Below, in pieces: positions 27,101-36,102 of a DNA stretch of 64,000 bases. Each line of letters starts with the position of its first letter. The stretch's first letter is position 1. The notes beneath the pieces are model-generated. The model saw only the letters and a program-made list of their open reading frames with translations. It did not search any database and was not told the origin of the DNA. The stretch covers positions 1,264,417 to 1,328,416 of the forward strand of contig NZ_KV917369.1 of assembly GCF_002019595.1 (NCBI RefSeq), read 5' to 3'. The stretch is from Priestia abyssalis. Its GTDB lineage: Bacteria > Bacillota > Bacilli > Bacillales > Bacillaceae_H. A program made the translations under genes and the position numbers.

Positions 27101-27567
27101 AGCAGTATGGAGATATTTCAGTACTCGACACCCCAACATTCTTATACGGCATGCGTCTCGGGGAGGAAATCGAAGTAGAAATCGAAAAAGGAAAAACGCT
27201 GATTGTCAAACTTGTTTCGATTGGCGAGCCTCAAGCAGATGGAACACGTATCCTTTACTTCGAATTAAACGGGCAATCCCGTGAGGTTATTATTAAGGAT
27301 GAAAGCATTAAAACGACGGTCCAAACGAGAGCGAAAGCAGACGCTGGCAATCAAAATCATATTGGTGCCTCCATGCCGGGAACGGTATTGAAACTTCTTG
27401 TCGAAAAGGGTGAAAAGGTTTCAAAAGGTGACCATCTTATGATTACAGAAGCGATGAAAATGGAAACGACTGTTCAAGCTCCGTTTTCCGGCACGGTCCA
27501 AGATATTTATGTGAAAAACGGCGATGCCATTCAAACAGGAGACTTGCTCCTTGAGTTAACAAAATAA
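24118..27567 (+). CDS. pycA: Pyruvate carboxylase
   Basis: A 1149-residue, full-length biotin enzyme that makes oxaloacetate from pyruvate, bicarbonate and ATP. In order: biotin carboxylase (1 to about 460, ATP loop GGGGRGMRIV), carboxyltransferase (about 530 to 800, LTDTTFRDAHQSLLATRVR), allosteric linker, and the C-terminal biotin carrier domain with EAMKMET, whose Lys is biotinylated. The biotin ligase BirA is encoded further along in the window. AAAGGGG precedes ATG 24118. Codon and base use fit the neighbours. Confidence 0.98.
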   Translation: MSSVTKKIKKVLVANRGEIAIRVFRACNELNIRTVAIYSKEDTGSYHRYKADEAYLVGEGKKPIEAYLDIENIIEIAKAHDVDAIHPGYGFLSENIQFAKRCEDEGIIFIGPKSKHLDMFGDKVKARHQAIEANIPVIPGTDGPIDSLEEAKTFGKEHGYPLMIKAALGGGGRGMRIVRSEAGLKESYERAKSEAKAAFGSDEVYVEKFVENPKHIEVQILGDNEGNIVHLYERDCSVQRRHQKVVEVAPSVSLSESLRQAICEAAVHLMKNVSYINAGTVEFLVADDKFYFIEVNPRVQVEHTITEMITGIDIVQSQILIADGCSLHSDEVGIPKQEKIIVHGYAIQSRVTTEDPQNNFMPDTGKIMAYRSGGGFGVRLDTGNSFQGAVITPYYDSLLVKVTTWALTFEQAAAKMVRNLREFRIRGIKTNIPFLENVVKHENFLTGNYNTSFIDSSPELFVFPKRKDRGTKMLTYIGNVTVNGFPGVAKKKKPVFVKPSIPQVKYSEPIPDGTKQILDSQGAEGVVKWIKEQKEVLLTDTTFRDAHQSLLATRVRTNDLLHIAEPTARILPNLFSAEMWGGATFDVSYRFLKEDPWDRLLNLRKEMPNVLFQMLLRASNAVGYKNYPDNVIKEFVEKSAQAGIDVFRIFDSLNWVQGMTLAIDSVRENGKIAEAAMCYTGDILDPTRRKYDLNYYKDLAKELEASGAHILGIKDMAGLLKPQAAYDLISALKETVDIPIHLHSHDTSGNGVFMYAKAIEAGVDIVDVAVSSMAGLTSQPSANSLYYALEGNNRRPQVNIQGLEQISQYWEDIRKYYIDFESGMNAPHTEVYVHEMPGGQYSNLQQQAKAVGLGDRWEEVKEMYSRVNQLFGDIVKVTPSSKVVGDMALYMVQNNLTEDDVYERGETLDFPDSVVELFEGYLGQPHGGFPKELQRIILKGKEPITVRPGELLEPVDFQEIKETLYHSLNRPVTSHEVIAHALYPKVFMEYQKTVEQYGDISVLDTPTFLYGMRLGEEIEVEIEKGKTLIVKLVSIGEPQADGTRILYFELNGQSREVIIKDESIKTTVQTRAKADAGNQNHIGASMPGTVLKLLVEKGEKVSKGDHLMITEAMKMETTVQAPFSGTVQDIYVKNGDAIQTGDLLLELTK

Positions 27568-27571
27568 TAAA

Positions 27572-27684
27572 AGAGAATGGGTCAAAAGGGAAAAAAGAAA
27601 CCCTTTTGATCCATTCTCCTGAAAGGCCTCGCCCCGTCATGAAAATCCAGTAAAACCAAGGGATTATGTGACGGGGCCTTTCAG
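27572..27684 (+). terminator. Composite double-hairpin terminator after pycA
   Basis: Hairpin 1: GAGAATGGGTCAAAAGGG (27573-27590) with CCCTTTTGATCCATTCTC (27601-27618). Hairpin 2: CTGAAAGG (27619-27626) with CCTTTCAG (27677-27684), and CCCCGTCA (27632-27639) with TGACGGGG (27669-27676). The same pair, with compensating changes, follows asnS (59151-59256). Confidence 0.8.
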
Positions 27685-27733
27685 TAAAAATCAGTTTTTA
27701 TGTTTTAGTAGAGGGTTATGGGACTGCCTTTTG

Positions 27734-27781
27734 AAAAGAACCGCCCGCTTTTCTGGAAAGAAAAGCGGGCGGTTCTTTTTT
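27734..27781. terminator. Bidirectional terminator between pycA and ctaA
   Basis: A perfect 21-bp stem (27734-27754 with 27759-27779, core GAACCGCCCGC), loop GGAA, with A and T runs on its two sides. Confidence 0.93.
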
Positions 27782-27810
27782 GAGCAACTTATTCATTTTA
27801 ATTAGGAGAA

Positions 27811-28710
27811 TCATTTTGTTTTGCTTCGTGTTGCGACCAAGGTTAGATAACTCAGGACGCCGAACAAACATGAAATGATTAAGGCATGTAGAAGAGCGAC
27901 AAACAAGTTTAAACGGGTAAAGATGATCATTACACCAGAAATTGCCTGCAAGGATACAAGGATAAAAGCAACCATCCATCCATAATATACAACTTTTTGA
28001 TTTCGATAGTATTTATACGCATGAATAAAAGCAATTAAAATCCATACAAAAATTAAGGTAGCTGCAAAGCGATGGCCCATTTGTACCCACTCATGCATTT
28101 GAACAGGAAAGAATCGATTTTGAGAGCAGAACGGTACAGAAGGGCAAGCTAAACTAGCATTTGTATGACGTACCAATGCACCTGTATAAACAACGATATA
28201 GCTATAGATGATAATGCCGTAAATGTGGAACTTCATTTTGGAGTCCAGCAAAACCGAACTGGCATCAAATTTCTTATCAACTTCAAATACCATCAATGTT
28301 AATAAAAATACAGAAGCAAATGATATAAGCGAGATACCAAAATGCAAAGCTAACACCGCATCTGATTGCCCCCAAACGACGGCAGCAGCTCCTATTAAAG
28401 CTTGCAGGAGCAGAAAGAAGAAAGAAACGACAGCTAAAAATCTAGCTTCTTTTATATGTTTTAATGCAAACCATGACCAAACAGACAGGGCTAAAACAAG
28501 AAGTCCTCCTGCACCGGAAACAACTCGGTGACTCAATTCGATTACGAGCTCCGGCGTAATGTCACTTGGTATAAGCTCACCATGGCAAAGCGGCCATGAT
28601 TTACCGCAACCCGCTCCAGATTCTGTTTTAGTGACGAGCGCTCCTCCTAATAAAATAAGAAGCATGACAAGTGTTGTTGAAACGGCCAACCATTTTAATC
28701 CTCGTTGCAA
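27811..28710 (-). CDS. ctaA: Haem A synthase CtaA
   Basis: A 299-residue membrane enzyme with eight predicted helices that oxidises the methyl group of haem O to give haem A for the aa3-type oxidase. The conserved haem-ligand histidines are visible in [22 protein letters not shown] and LLHALII. Both extracellular cysteine pairs of the Bacillus type are present: CGKSWPLC (about 35 to 42) and CPSVPFC. The start is TTG (28708-28710) with a GGATGG/GGTG SD. It diverges from ctaB as in B. subtilis, where ResD controls it. Confidence 0.96.
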   Translation of the reverse strand: MQRGLKWLAVSTTLVMLLILLGGALVTKTESGAGCGKSWPLCHGELIPSDITPELVIELSHRVVSGAGGLLVLALSVWSWFALKHIKEARFLAVVSFFFLLLQALIGAAAVVWGQSDAVLALHFGISLISFASVFLLTLMVFEVDKKFDASSVLLDSKMKFHIYGIIIYSYIVVYTGALVRHTNASLACPSVPFCSQNRFFPVQMHEWVQMGHRFAATLIFVWILIAFIHAYKYYRNQKVVYYGWMVAFILVSLQAISGVMIIFTRLNLFVALLHALIISCLFGVLSYLTLVATRSKTK

Positions 28711-29334
28711 TCTATTTCACCATCCTATGCTGCGATTCGTTAGTAAAAATGTGAAAAGCAAAAAAACAAATAACATATAATCTTTCATTCGCGTTTTTAT
28801 TATATCAATAAAAATAATAATAAAAATGAGAAAAAATGTAATATTTTTCGAAATATGCCCTCATCCATCGATTTTTTTGGTATTATAGTAGCAAATACAA
28901 CAAAAAAAACGAAAAATCGTCATAATTTTGGTTTTTTTTGTCAATGATGGTAAAGGTCTATTTTTATACTATATCTATAGTACAAATGTGGAGAGTTATT
29001 GCATTTCACTATTTTAAATTTAAAACGATAAAAGAAGCAAGCTGGAATACGTCATTTCAAGGACTTGACAAAAAAAATACATATTTTTTTCATATTTTCT
29101 TCACAAAATTGGTTGAAAATGTGTTTTAATATACACGTGAAACATGTTCTAATATTTATATAGTAGTATACAATTTTTGGTATCTCCTTTTGTGTGCTGA
29201 CCTTGGAAACGCCTTCATCTGTTTTGGTTGATAAAAGCGCATTTCAAATTAATCTCAAACTATGATAATATGAGAAAATATTTACAGGGATTACTATGGA
29301 TGAATAAAGAGGGATGAAGGATAAAGGAGGGAAT
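28711..29334. other. 624-nt divergent regulatory gap between ctaA and ctaB
   Basis: Very AT-rich, with poly-T and poly-A tracts and no convincing gene; the one longer open frame (28938-29129) has no SD and atypical composition. On the minus strand a perfect TATAAT (complement of 28882-28887) could serve ctaA, but its -35 is poor, as at activator-dependent promoters. A plus-strand TTGACA (29065-29070) has no good partner. In B. subtilis ResD and CcpA act on this region; I could not identify their sites. Confidence 0.5.
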
Positions 29335-30273
29335 ATGATGAATGACACGAGGGCATTAGAGGAAACAACCATATCTGCTTCAAACAATGGTCCTCATTCA
29401 ATAGAAAAAACGAGTCTGTGGCAAGACTTTTTGGCAACAATAAAAATAGGGATTGTCAATTCGAACCTTATCACAGCATTTACCGGCTTTTGGCTGGCAT
29501 TATATTTCAATGGGAAAAGTTTCTTAGGGGCGCTCGATCTCGCTTTTTTTTCGATGATTGGCACGGCAATGATTATTGCAGGGGCTTGCAGTTTAAATAA
29601 TTATGTCGATCGCGATATCGATCACTTAATGGAACGAACAAAAGGAAGACCAACCGTAACAGGGAGATTTAACCCCGTGACCGTACTTCTAATGGGAGTA
29701 GGTTTTACTTTAACAGGTTTACTCATGCTTATGATTACAAGTGTAACGGCCGCGCTTATCGGGCTTGTTGGTGTAGTGACATATGTTTTCTTTTACACGA
29801 TGTGGTCTAAGCGTTTATATACTATCAACACAGTAGTGGGCAGTGTGTCTGGAGCGGTACCGCCATTAATCGGGTGGGCAGCTGTTGACAGTAATCTGCA
29901 CATTGTAGCTTGGGTGCTATTCTTAATTATGTTTATTTGGCAGCCGCCACATTTCTTAGCACTTGCTATGAGACGATGTGAAGAATACAGAGCGGCCGGA
30001 ATACCGATGCTTCCTGTAGTTCACGGCTTCGAAATAACAAAGCGACAAATCATGATTTGGATTGCTTGCTTAATGCCGCTTCCATTTTACCTCCATGGAT
30101 TGGGTCCGATTTTTTTAGGGTTAGCTACTCTTCTTAATGTAGGGTGGTTATTTCTAGGGGGCATTAAGTATAAAAAAATGGAAGATACAAAATGGGCAAG
30201 CATGATGTTTGTGTATTCGTTAAATTATTTAACGATTATGTTTGTTGCGATGGTTATTGCTACTTTAATTTAG
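29335..30273 (+). CDS. ctaB: Protohaem IX farnesyltransferase (haem O synthase)
   Basis: A 312-residue UbiA-family prenyltransferase with about nine membrane helices. The prenyl-diphosphate-binding motif is [19 protein letters not shown] (around residue 92), and the second conserved loop is [15 protein letters not shown]. It farnesylates haem B to haem O, the substrate of CtaA. Two adjacent ATGs (29335 and 29338) follow AAAGGAGG by 4 and 7 nt; the second has better spacing. It opens the cta cluster. Confidence 0.95.
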   Translation: MMNDTRALEETTISASNNGPHSIEKTSLWQDFLATIKIGIVNSNLITAFTGFWLALYFNGKSFLGALDLAFFSMIGTAMIIAGACSLNNYVDRDIDHLMERTKGRPTVTGRFNPVTVLLMGVGFTLTGLLMLMITSVTAALIGLVGVVTYVFFYTMWSKRLYTINTVVGSVSGAVPPLIGWAAVDSNLHIVAWVLFLIMFIWQPPHFLALAMRRCEEYRAAGIPMLPVVHGFEITKRQIMIWIACLMPLPFYLHGLGPIFLGLATLLNVGWLFLGGIKYKKMEDTKWASMMFVYSLNYLTIMFVAMVIATLI

Positions 30274-30445
30274 GCTCTGTTAACTATTCATATTTTGATT
30301 CAACCCATTTTTTGGATTACTCAAAAATGGGTTGAGTACATACCCATTAATCATTAACAAGGCCTTAATTTAAGGAATTTCTTCTAAAATAGAATTGAAT
30401 ATAGAAGGAATTTACACATCAAGGAAAGAGGGGTTTGGATACGCT

Positions 30446-31516
30446 ATGAAAAACTGGCTACCAAAATGGCGAATCATGTCTTTATTCAGCATGATAGCGC
30501 TTTTATTAGCCGGCTGTGGTAAACCGTTCTTATCGACGTTACAACCAGCTGGTGAAGTAGCAAGCATGCAGTATGACCTTATGCTGCTTAGCACTGTGAT
30601 CATGGTACTCGTTATTATCGTTGTTACCATTATCTTTATTTATGTAGTGGTTCGCTTCCGTCGTCGCAAAGGAGACGAAAGTGTGATTCCGAAGCAAGTA
30701 GAAGGAAGTCACAAACTAGAAATGATTTGGACTGTTATTCCTATTCTATTATTAATTATTTTAACAGTTCCTACTGTAGCTTATACGTTTAAGCTTGCAG
30801 ATGTAAAAGAGATGGAAGGCAAGAACAAAGAAAATGCAATGATTATTAACGTTCGTGCAAATGCTTATTGGTGGGAATTCGAATATCCTAACCAAAAAGT
30901 TGTTACATCTCAAGATCTTGTCGTTCCGACAGATCAAAAAGTTTATTTCAACCTAAAGGCTTCTGATGTAAAGCATTCATTCTGGATTCCGGCTGTCGGA
31001 GGAAAAATGGATACAAATACAGATGTGGTTAACCAATTCTGGTTAGAGTTCGATTCGAAAAAAGCTGAAGAAGCAGGCGGCATATTTTACGGTAAATGTG
31101 CGGAGCTTTGCGGACCGTCACATGCGTTAATGGACTTTAAAGTAAAAGCGCTATCACAAGATGAATTTGATGCTTGGGTAGAAGACATGAAGACGGCAAA
31201 ACCGCAAGTGGCCGCAGCTGATGCTGACGTAAAAGCAGGAGAAGAGCTCTTCTCTAAAAGCTGTATTGGCTGTCACGCAGTCGAAGCACAAGATAATCGT
31301 CCAGAGCAAGCTCGTCAAGCTCCAAACTTAGCTGGATTTGCAGATCGTGAAAAAGTTGCGGGAGTCTTAGAGCACAATGAAGAAAATATTAAAGCTTGGT
31401 TAAAAGATCCTGAATACTTTAAACCAGGTAACAAGATGACTGGCACATATGGTGAGTTATCAGACGAGCAAATCGATCAATTAACAAAATATCTAGAGTC
31501 TCTGAAACTTAAGTAA
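30446..31516 (+). CDS. ctaC: Cytochrome caa3 oxidase subunit II (lipoprotein with fused cytochrome c)
   Basis: A 356-residue protein. Signal sequence with lipobox LLAGC (about 28), two membrane helices (about 50 to 75 and 95 to 120), a cupredoxin domain with the CuA ligands in CAELCGPSHALMDF (about 215), and a C-terminal cytochrome c domain with haem motif CIGCH (about 275) and a later Met ligand (NKMTGTYG). This fusion defines the caa3 type. ATG 30446 gives the same length as B. subtilis CtaC; its SD (AAGAGGGG) is about 12 nt away. Electrons pass from here to CtaD. Confidence 0.96.
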   Translation: MKNWLPKWRIMSLFSMIALLLAGCGKPFLSTLQPAGEVASMQYDLMLLSTVIMVLVIIVVTIIFIYVVVRFRRRKGDESVIPKQVEGSHKLEMIWTVIPILLLIILTVPTVAYTFKLADVKEMEGKNKENAMIINVRANAYWWEFEYPNQKVVTSQDLVVPTDQKVYFNLKASDVKHSFWIPAVGGKMDTNTDVVNQFWLEFDSKKAEEAGGIFYGKCAELCGPSHALMDFKVKALSQDEFDAWVEDMKTAKPQVAAADADVKAGEELFSKSCIGCHAVEAQDNRPEQARQAPNLAGFADREKVAGVLEHNEENIKAWLKDPEYFKPGNKMTGTYGELSDEQIDQLTKYLESLKLK

Positions 31517-31557
31517 GCTGGTGAACTTGGGGAGTTTTATGAAAGGGAGGTAAAACC

Positions 31558-33426
31558 GTGAGTACGTTAACTCAGAAAAAAGGAGCTGGCGCTGTAATAT
31601 GGGACTACTTGACAACAGTAGACCATAAAAAAATCGCTATCCTTTATTTAATTGCCGGGGGATTTTTCTTCCTCGTTGGTGGTCTTGAAGCTTTATTCAT
31701 ACGTATCCAGCTTGCGGTTCCGAACAATGATTTCGTAAGTGGTGGTCTTTACAACGAAATTTTAACAATGCACGGAACAACAATGATTTTCTTAGCTGCG
31801 ATGCCTCTTTTATTCGCTTTAATGAACGCGGTCATGCCATTGCAGATTGGTGCTCGTGACGTTGCGTTTCCATTTTTAAACTCATTAGGTTTTTGGTTAT
31901 TCTTTTTTGGCGGTGTGTTCTTGAATTTATCATGGTTCATGGGAGGAGCACCTGATGCTGGATGGACATCTTACGCATCATTATCATTAGCTTCACCAGG
32001 CCATGGAATTGACTTTTATGCATTAGGTCTTCAAATTTCTGGTGCGGGTACATTAATCGGGGGGATTAACTTCCTTGTTACGATTATTAACATGCGTGCA
32101 CCGGGTATGACATATATGCGTATGCCGCTATTCACATGGTCAACATTTGTAGCATCTGCATTAATTTTATTTGCATTCCCTCCGTTAACAGTTGGTTTAT
32201 TTTTAATGATTTTTGACCGTTTATTCGGTTCGAATTTCTTTGATCCAGCTTTAGGCGGTAATACGATTATTTGGGAGCATTTATTCTGGATTTTCGGACA
32301 CCCTGAAGTATACATACTTATACTTCCTGCATTCGGTGTTTTTTCTGAAATTTTTGCAACATTCTCAAGAAAGCGTTTATTCGGATACTCTTCAATGGTA
32401 TTCGCAACTGTGTTAATCGGTTTCTTAGGGTTCATGGTATGGGCTCACCACATGTTTACAACTGGGTTAGGGCCGATCGCGAATGCGATCTTTGCAGTTG
32501 CCACAATGGCAATCGCTGTACCGACCGGTATTAAAATCTTTAACTGGTTATTGACACTTTGGGGCGGAAGCATCCAATTTACTTCACCAATGCTTTATGC
32601 AGTAGCCTTCATTCCTTCATTCGTTATGGGTGGGGTAACAGGTGTAATGAATGCGGCAGCTCCTGCCGATTATCAATATCATGACAGCTACTTCGTAGTA
32701 GCCCACTTCCACTACGTAATCGTAGGCGGGGTAGTATTTGGAATCTTAGCTGGTGTCACATACTGGTGGCCAAAAATGTTTGGCCGCATGTTAAATGAAA
32801 CACTTAGCAAAATGACATTCTGGTTATTCTTGATCGGTTTCCATTTAACATTCTTTATTCAGCATTTCCTTGGTTTAATGGGTATGCCGCGTCGTATTTG
32901 GAAGTTCTTACCTGGACAAGGGTTAGAAACAGGAAACTTAATCAGTTCAATCGGTGCTTTCTTTATGGCAGCCGCTACGATTATTTTATTGATCAATGTT
33001 ATCAAAACAAGCATGAATGGACAACAAGCAGCAGGAGATGCATGGGAAGACGGGCGTACATTAGAGTGGGCCATTTCATCTCCGCCGCCTGAATACAACT
33101 TTAAGCAAACTCCGTTAGTTCGCGGCTTGGATGCTTTATGGGTAGAAAAGATGGATGGTAAAACAGGTATGACTCCAGCAGAACCTGTAGGAGATATTCA
33201 TATGCCAAACAATTCATTCATACCTTTCGTTATGTCACTAGGCTTATTCGTTGCTGCATATGGCTTCTTGCATCGTAATGAAGCGGCATGGGGAGATATC
33301 GTCGGTGCAGTGGGTATGCTAATCACATTGTTAAGTATGTTCTTGCGTTCTTGGATTGATGATCTTGGTTATCATATTCATAAAGAAGATTTACTAAAAG
33401 ACGATGACAAGGGGGCTAAGGCATAA
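31558..33426 (+). CDS. ctaD: Cytochrome caa3 oxidase subunit I
   Basis: A 622-residue haem-copper oxidase core with about 14 membrane helices. Ligands seen: MHGTTM (low-spin haem His), FGHPEVYILILPAFG (CuB His with the His-Tyr cross-link partner and K-channel), WAHHMF (CuB His pair) and HFHYVIVGG (haem a3 and haem a His). It reduces oxygen to water and pumps protons. The GTG at 31558 has GGGAGG upstream. Its stop overlaps the ctaE start by 1 nt (TAATG), so the two are translationally coupled. Confidence 0.97.
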   Translation: MSTLTQKKGAGAVIWDYLTTVDHKKIAILYLIAGGFFFLVGGLEALFIRIQLAVPNNDFVSGGLYNEILTMHGTTMIFLAAMPLLFALMNAVMPLQIGARDVAFPFLNSLGFWLFFFGGVFLNLSWFMGGAPDAGWTSYASLSLASPGHGIDFYALGLQISGAGTLIGGINFLVTIINMRAPGMTYMRMPLFTWSTFVASALILFAFPPLTVGLFLMIFDRLFGSNFFDPALGGNTIIWEHLFWIFGHPEVYILILPAFGVFSEIFATFSRKRLFGYSSMVFATVLIGFLGFMVWAHHMFTTGLGPIANAIFAVATMAIAVPTGIKIFNWLLTLWGGSIQFTSPMLYAVAFIPSFVMGGVTGVMNAAAPADYQYHDSYFVVAHFHYVIVGGVVFGILAGVTYWWPKMFGRMLNETLSKMTFWLFLIGFHLTFFIQHFLGLMGMPRRIWKFLPGQGLETGNLISSIGAFFMAAATIILLINVIKTSMNGQQAAGDAWEDGRTLEWAISSPPPEYNFKQTPLVRGLDALWVEKMDGKTGMTPAEPVGDIHMPNNSFIPFVMSLGLFVAAYGFLHRNEAAWGDIVGAVGMLITLLSMFLRSWIDDLGYHIHKEDLLKDDDKGAKA

Positions 33427-34049
33427 TGGAACTTAATGAAAAATTAACACCCGAAACCTTTCCGGCATCGCCTGAAAAAGCCACCCTTGAAGGTAAAAAT
33501 AAGTTTTTAGGCTTCTGGCTTTTCCTTGGCGGAGAGACCGTACTTTTTGCATCGCTTTTTGCGACATATTTAGCATTGAAGGATCATACAGCAAATGGTC
33601 CGACAACCCAAGAAATTTTTGATTTACCGCTTGTGTTTGTTGCGACAATGCTCTTATTAACAAGTAGTTTAACAAGTGTGTATGCAATGTATCATATGAA
33701 AAACTTTAATTTCTCAAAAATGATGCTTTGGCTTGGAGTAACTGTACTTTTAGGTGCCGGTTTCTTAGGATTAGAGATTTATGAGTTTAATCATTATGTA
33801 CATGAATATGGTCATACATTTAAAAGCAGTGCATTCGGTTCAGCGTTCTATACATTGGTCGGCTTCCACGGAGGACACGTGGCAGTTGGTCTCTTATGGA
33901 TTCTAACTCTAATGATTCGCAATGCGAAACGCGGCCTAAACTTATATAACGCACCTAAGTTTTATGTAGCCAGCCTTTACTGGCACTTTATCGACGTTGT
34001 ATGGGTATTCATCTTTACGGTTGTATATTTAATGGGAATGGTGGGATAA
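33426..34049 (+). CDS. ctaE: Cytochrome caa3 oxidase subunit III
   Basis: A 207-residue protein with five predicted membrane helices, the short Gram-positive form of subunit III. Typical segments are FLGFWLFLGGETVLFASLFATYLAL (helix 1, about 27 to 51), the conserved Glu of GFHGGHVAVGLLWILTLM and the end FYVASLYWHFIDVVWVFIFTVVYL (about 178 to 201). It stabilises the oxidase and its proton uptake. It overlaps ctaD by one base and is followed 4 nt later by ctaF. Confidence 0.96.
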   Translation: MELNEKLTPETFPASPEKATLEGKNKFLGFWLFLGGETVLFASLFATYLALKDHTANGPTTQEIFDLPLVFVATMLLLTSSLTSVYAMYHMKNFNFSKMMLWLGVTVLLGAGFLGLEIYEFNHYVHEYGHTFKSSAFGSAFYTLVGFHGGHVAVGLLWILTLMIRNAKRGLNLYNAPKFYVASLYWHFIDVVWVFIFTVVYLMGMVG

Positions 34050-34053
34050 ACTG

Positions 34054-34389
34054 ATGGCGACAAATCATTCAACTTCAGCGAACCCAAAGGTTGATTTAGA
34101 GTACCGTAGAAAAAAGAATGCGGAAGACATGAAGATGCAAGTGATTTCCTTTGCTCTCATGATTTTCTTAACACTTATCGCGTTTTTTGCAGTAGGAAAT
34201 GAGCAATTTAGCGGCTGGTTCACAGTGCCGTTTATCATTCTTCTTGCTGTCGTTCAATTACTTTTCCAACTTTACTATTTCATGCATATGAGTCATAAAG
34301 GTCATGAAGTTCCAGCGTTATTTTTATACTCTGGTGCAATGGTTGGATTGATTACGGTATTAACTTTCGTAACTATCGTTTGGTGGTAA
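34054..34389 (+). CDS. ctaF: Cytochrome caa3 oxidase subunit IV
   Basis: A 111-residue protein with three membrane helices and a polar N-terminal region of about 30 residues (TSANPKVDLEYRRKKNAEDM). FQLYYFMHMSHKGHEVP in the loop after helix 2 is characteristic of subunit IV (cytochrome c oxidase caa3-type subunit 4). It is a small accessory subunit of the oxidase. The strong terminator just after it ends the ctaBCDEF unit, so ctaG is read from its own promoter. Confidence 0.94.
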   Translation: MATNHSTSANPKVDLEYRRKKNAEDMKMQVISFALMIFLTLIAFFAVGNEQFSGWFTVPFIILLAVVQLLFQLYYFMHMSHKGHEVPALFLYSGAMVGLITVLTFVTIVWW

Positions 34390-34430
34390 AAATAACGGAG
34401 TTGGCATTTTGCCAACTCCATTATTTTTAT
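34388..34430 (+). terminator. Terminator after ctaF
   Basis: An 18-bp stem with one mismatch (34388-34405 with 34411-34428, core GGAGTTGGC), followed by T residues. Confidence 0.93.
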
Positions 34431-34510
34431 CCTGATCCAATGGATAGAAAATTTGGTTGATCTATTAATATATAATGAATCTTATAGCAAAATGTTCATA
34501 TAATGTTTCA

Positions 34511-34540
34511 TTGCAGGCTTCAAAGTTTTTTATGTATAAT
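34511..34540 (+). promoter_or_regulatory. Promoter of ctaG
   Basis: TTGCAG (34511-34516), an 18-nt spacer and TATAAT (34535-34540), 38 nt before the ctaG start. Confidence 0.6.
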
Positions 34541-34578
34541 ATAATTAATTGGTCACTGACAATTTGAGGTGATATTTT

Positions 34579-35487
34579 ATGGAAAATTTGCAGATTTTTG
34601 GATTTCAGGCATTGTGGAGTCCCGTATTTTTAATTTTTACGATTGGGTTTATTGCTCTTTACTTTACTTTAATTGGATATTTGCGTCCGCATTTTAAAAA
34701 CAGTGCACCAGTTGCAACAAAAACAAAAGTTTTTTTTGTATCGAGCATGATTCTTTTATATTTGGTAAAAGGATCCCCAATTGACCTTTTAGGGCATATC
34801 ATGTTCAGTGCCCATATGACTCAAATGGCGGTATTGTATTTAGTGGTTGTTCCTCTCCTTATTTTAGGACTGCCGGATTGGTTTATACGAACGATCATTG
34901 AATACAAAATGGTTAAGCCTTTCTTTAACTTTTTTTCAAAACCGTTAATTGCCATTTTAGTTTTTAATGGAATCTTTTCGCTTTATCATATTCCTTTAAT
35001 TTTTGATGTTATGAAAACGAACAGCATGTTGCATTCCATGATTACGACTGCCATTTTTATCGCAGCCTTTTTCATGTGGTGGCCGCTTCTTAATCAATTC
35101 CCAGAGCATCAGACATTGACGCCCATTAAGAAAGTAGGGTACATTTTTGGAGATGGCATCTTGTTGACTCCAGCATGTGCACTTATTATTTTTGCCAAAG
35201 ATCCGCTATATGCTACATACACAGACCCGCAAGCATGGGCAAATGCTTTGGCGCTTTGTGTCCCTTCTGACATGTTGGCAAATTTAAATTTAATTGGACC
35301 TGAAATGTTTAATATGCTCCCACTGGTAGAAGATCAACAGTTGGGCGGTATTGTAATGAAAGTCATTCAGGAACTTGTGTATGGAACAATGTTAGCTTAT
35401 ATTTTCTTTCAATGGGCTCGTGCGGAACGTCAAAAAGATGGGACCGATATCTCAGTTGCAGATGTCCCTTCAGGATTAAAGCCTTAA
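34579..35487 (+). CDS. ctaG: Cytochrome c oxidase assembly factor CtaG
   Basis: A 302-residue membrane protein with about seven helices. The conserved AHMTQMAVLYLVVVPLLILGLP (helix with His and Met residues, about 77 to 98) is the family hallmark of the Bacillus CtaG (DUF1404 type), which is not homologous to the copper chaperone Cox11 of the same name. It is needed for active caa3 oxidase in B. subtilis, probably in formation of the copper centre. GAGGTGAT precedes ATG 34579. The DUF420 gene 30 nt downstream is probably co-transcribed. Confidence 0.94.
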   Translation: MENLQIFGFQALWSPVFLIFTIGFIALYFTLIGYLRPHFKNSAPVATKTKVFFVSSMILLYLVKGSPIDLLGHIMFSAHMTQMAVLYLVVVPLLILGLPDWFIRTIIEYKMVKPFFNFFSKPLIAILVFNGIFSLYHIPLIFDVMKTNSMLHSMITTAIFIAAFFMWWPLLNQFPEHQTLTPIKKVGYIFGDGILLTPACALIIFAKDPLYATYTDPQAWANALALCVPSDMLANLNLIGPEMFNMLPLVEDQQLGGIVMKVIQELVYGTMLAYIFFQWARAERQKDGTDISVADVPSGLKP

Positions 35488-35517
35488 GAAAGATAAACAG
35501 GAAGAAAGGATACAACG

Positions 35518-35976
35518 ATGATACCCATTTTACCGACGATTAGTACAACCTTTATTGTATTAAGTGCCATTACCGTAGCCGTTGGCTGGTATTTAATTAA
35601 ACAGGGGAAAGTTGAAGCTCATAAAAAGACGATGTTTTGGGCAGCAGTCTTTGCTCTTATTTTCTTTATCATCTACGCTTCTAGAACCATTTTTATCGGA
35701 AATACAAGTTTTGGCGGACCCGATCACTTGAAGATTTATTATACACTGTTTTTGATCTTTCATATTTTCCTCGCCACAACGGGAGCTGTTTTTGGTATTG
35801 TGACGCTGCTGACAGGCTATAAAAACCAATTGATTAAACATAAAAAATTAGGGCCCATTACAAGCATCATTTGGTTTTTTACGGCAATTACAGGTGTAGC
35901 TGTTTATTTGCTTCTTTACATCTTTTACCGCGGCGGGGAAACTACTTCTGTTATTAAAGCGATCTTAGGATTTTAG
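35518..35976 (+). CDS. DUF420 membrane protein (CtaM-like)
   Basis: A 152-residue protein with four predicted membrane helices. Conserved histidines appear in VEAHKKTM, and HIFLATTG follows a helix boundary in LKIYYTLFLIFHIFLATTGA (about 75 to 94). The DUF420 family includes B. subtilis YozB and Staphylococcus aureus CtaM, which is required for activity of an aa3-type oxidase. Its place after ctaG supports an oxidase-assembly role here; that is inference. AGGAAGAAAGGA precedes ATG 35518, and a terminator follows. Confidence 0.85.
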   Translation: MIPILPTISTTFIVLSAITVAVGWYLIKQGKVEAHKKTMFWAAVFALIFFIIYASRTIFIGNTSFGGPDHLKIYYTLFLIFHIFLATTGAVFGIVTLLTGYKNQLIKHKKLGPITSIIWFFTAITGVAVYLLLYIFYRGGETTSVIKAILGF

Positions 35977-35982
35977 TATCGG

Positions 35983-36027
35983 AAATCGCTCTTGCTTTCT
36001 TAAAAGAAAGCAAGAGCGATTTTTTTG
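35983..36027 (+). terminator. Terminator after the DUF420 gene
   Basis: A perfect 19-bp stem (35983-36001 with 36004-36022, ATCGCTCTTGC core) followed by a T-run. Confidence 0.93.
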
Positions 36028-36102
36028 TCTTCTTCATCCAGGACTGGCGTAATGGGAACATAACATATTAAAATAGAAAAAGATGGGAAGGAGGAAACAT
36101 GT

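Noticed and set aside
28223..28531. Antisense frame of 102 codons in ctaA
   Set aside because: It mirrors the hydrophobic-codon pattern of a membrane gene on the other strand and has no start signal.
28938..29129. Open frame in the ctaA-ctaB gap
   Set aside because: No SD, low-complexity Phe/Lys composition from poly-T and poly-A tracts; the gap is more likely regulatory.
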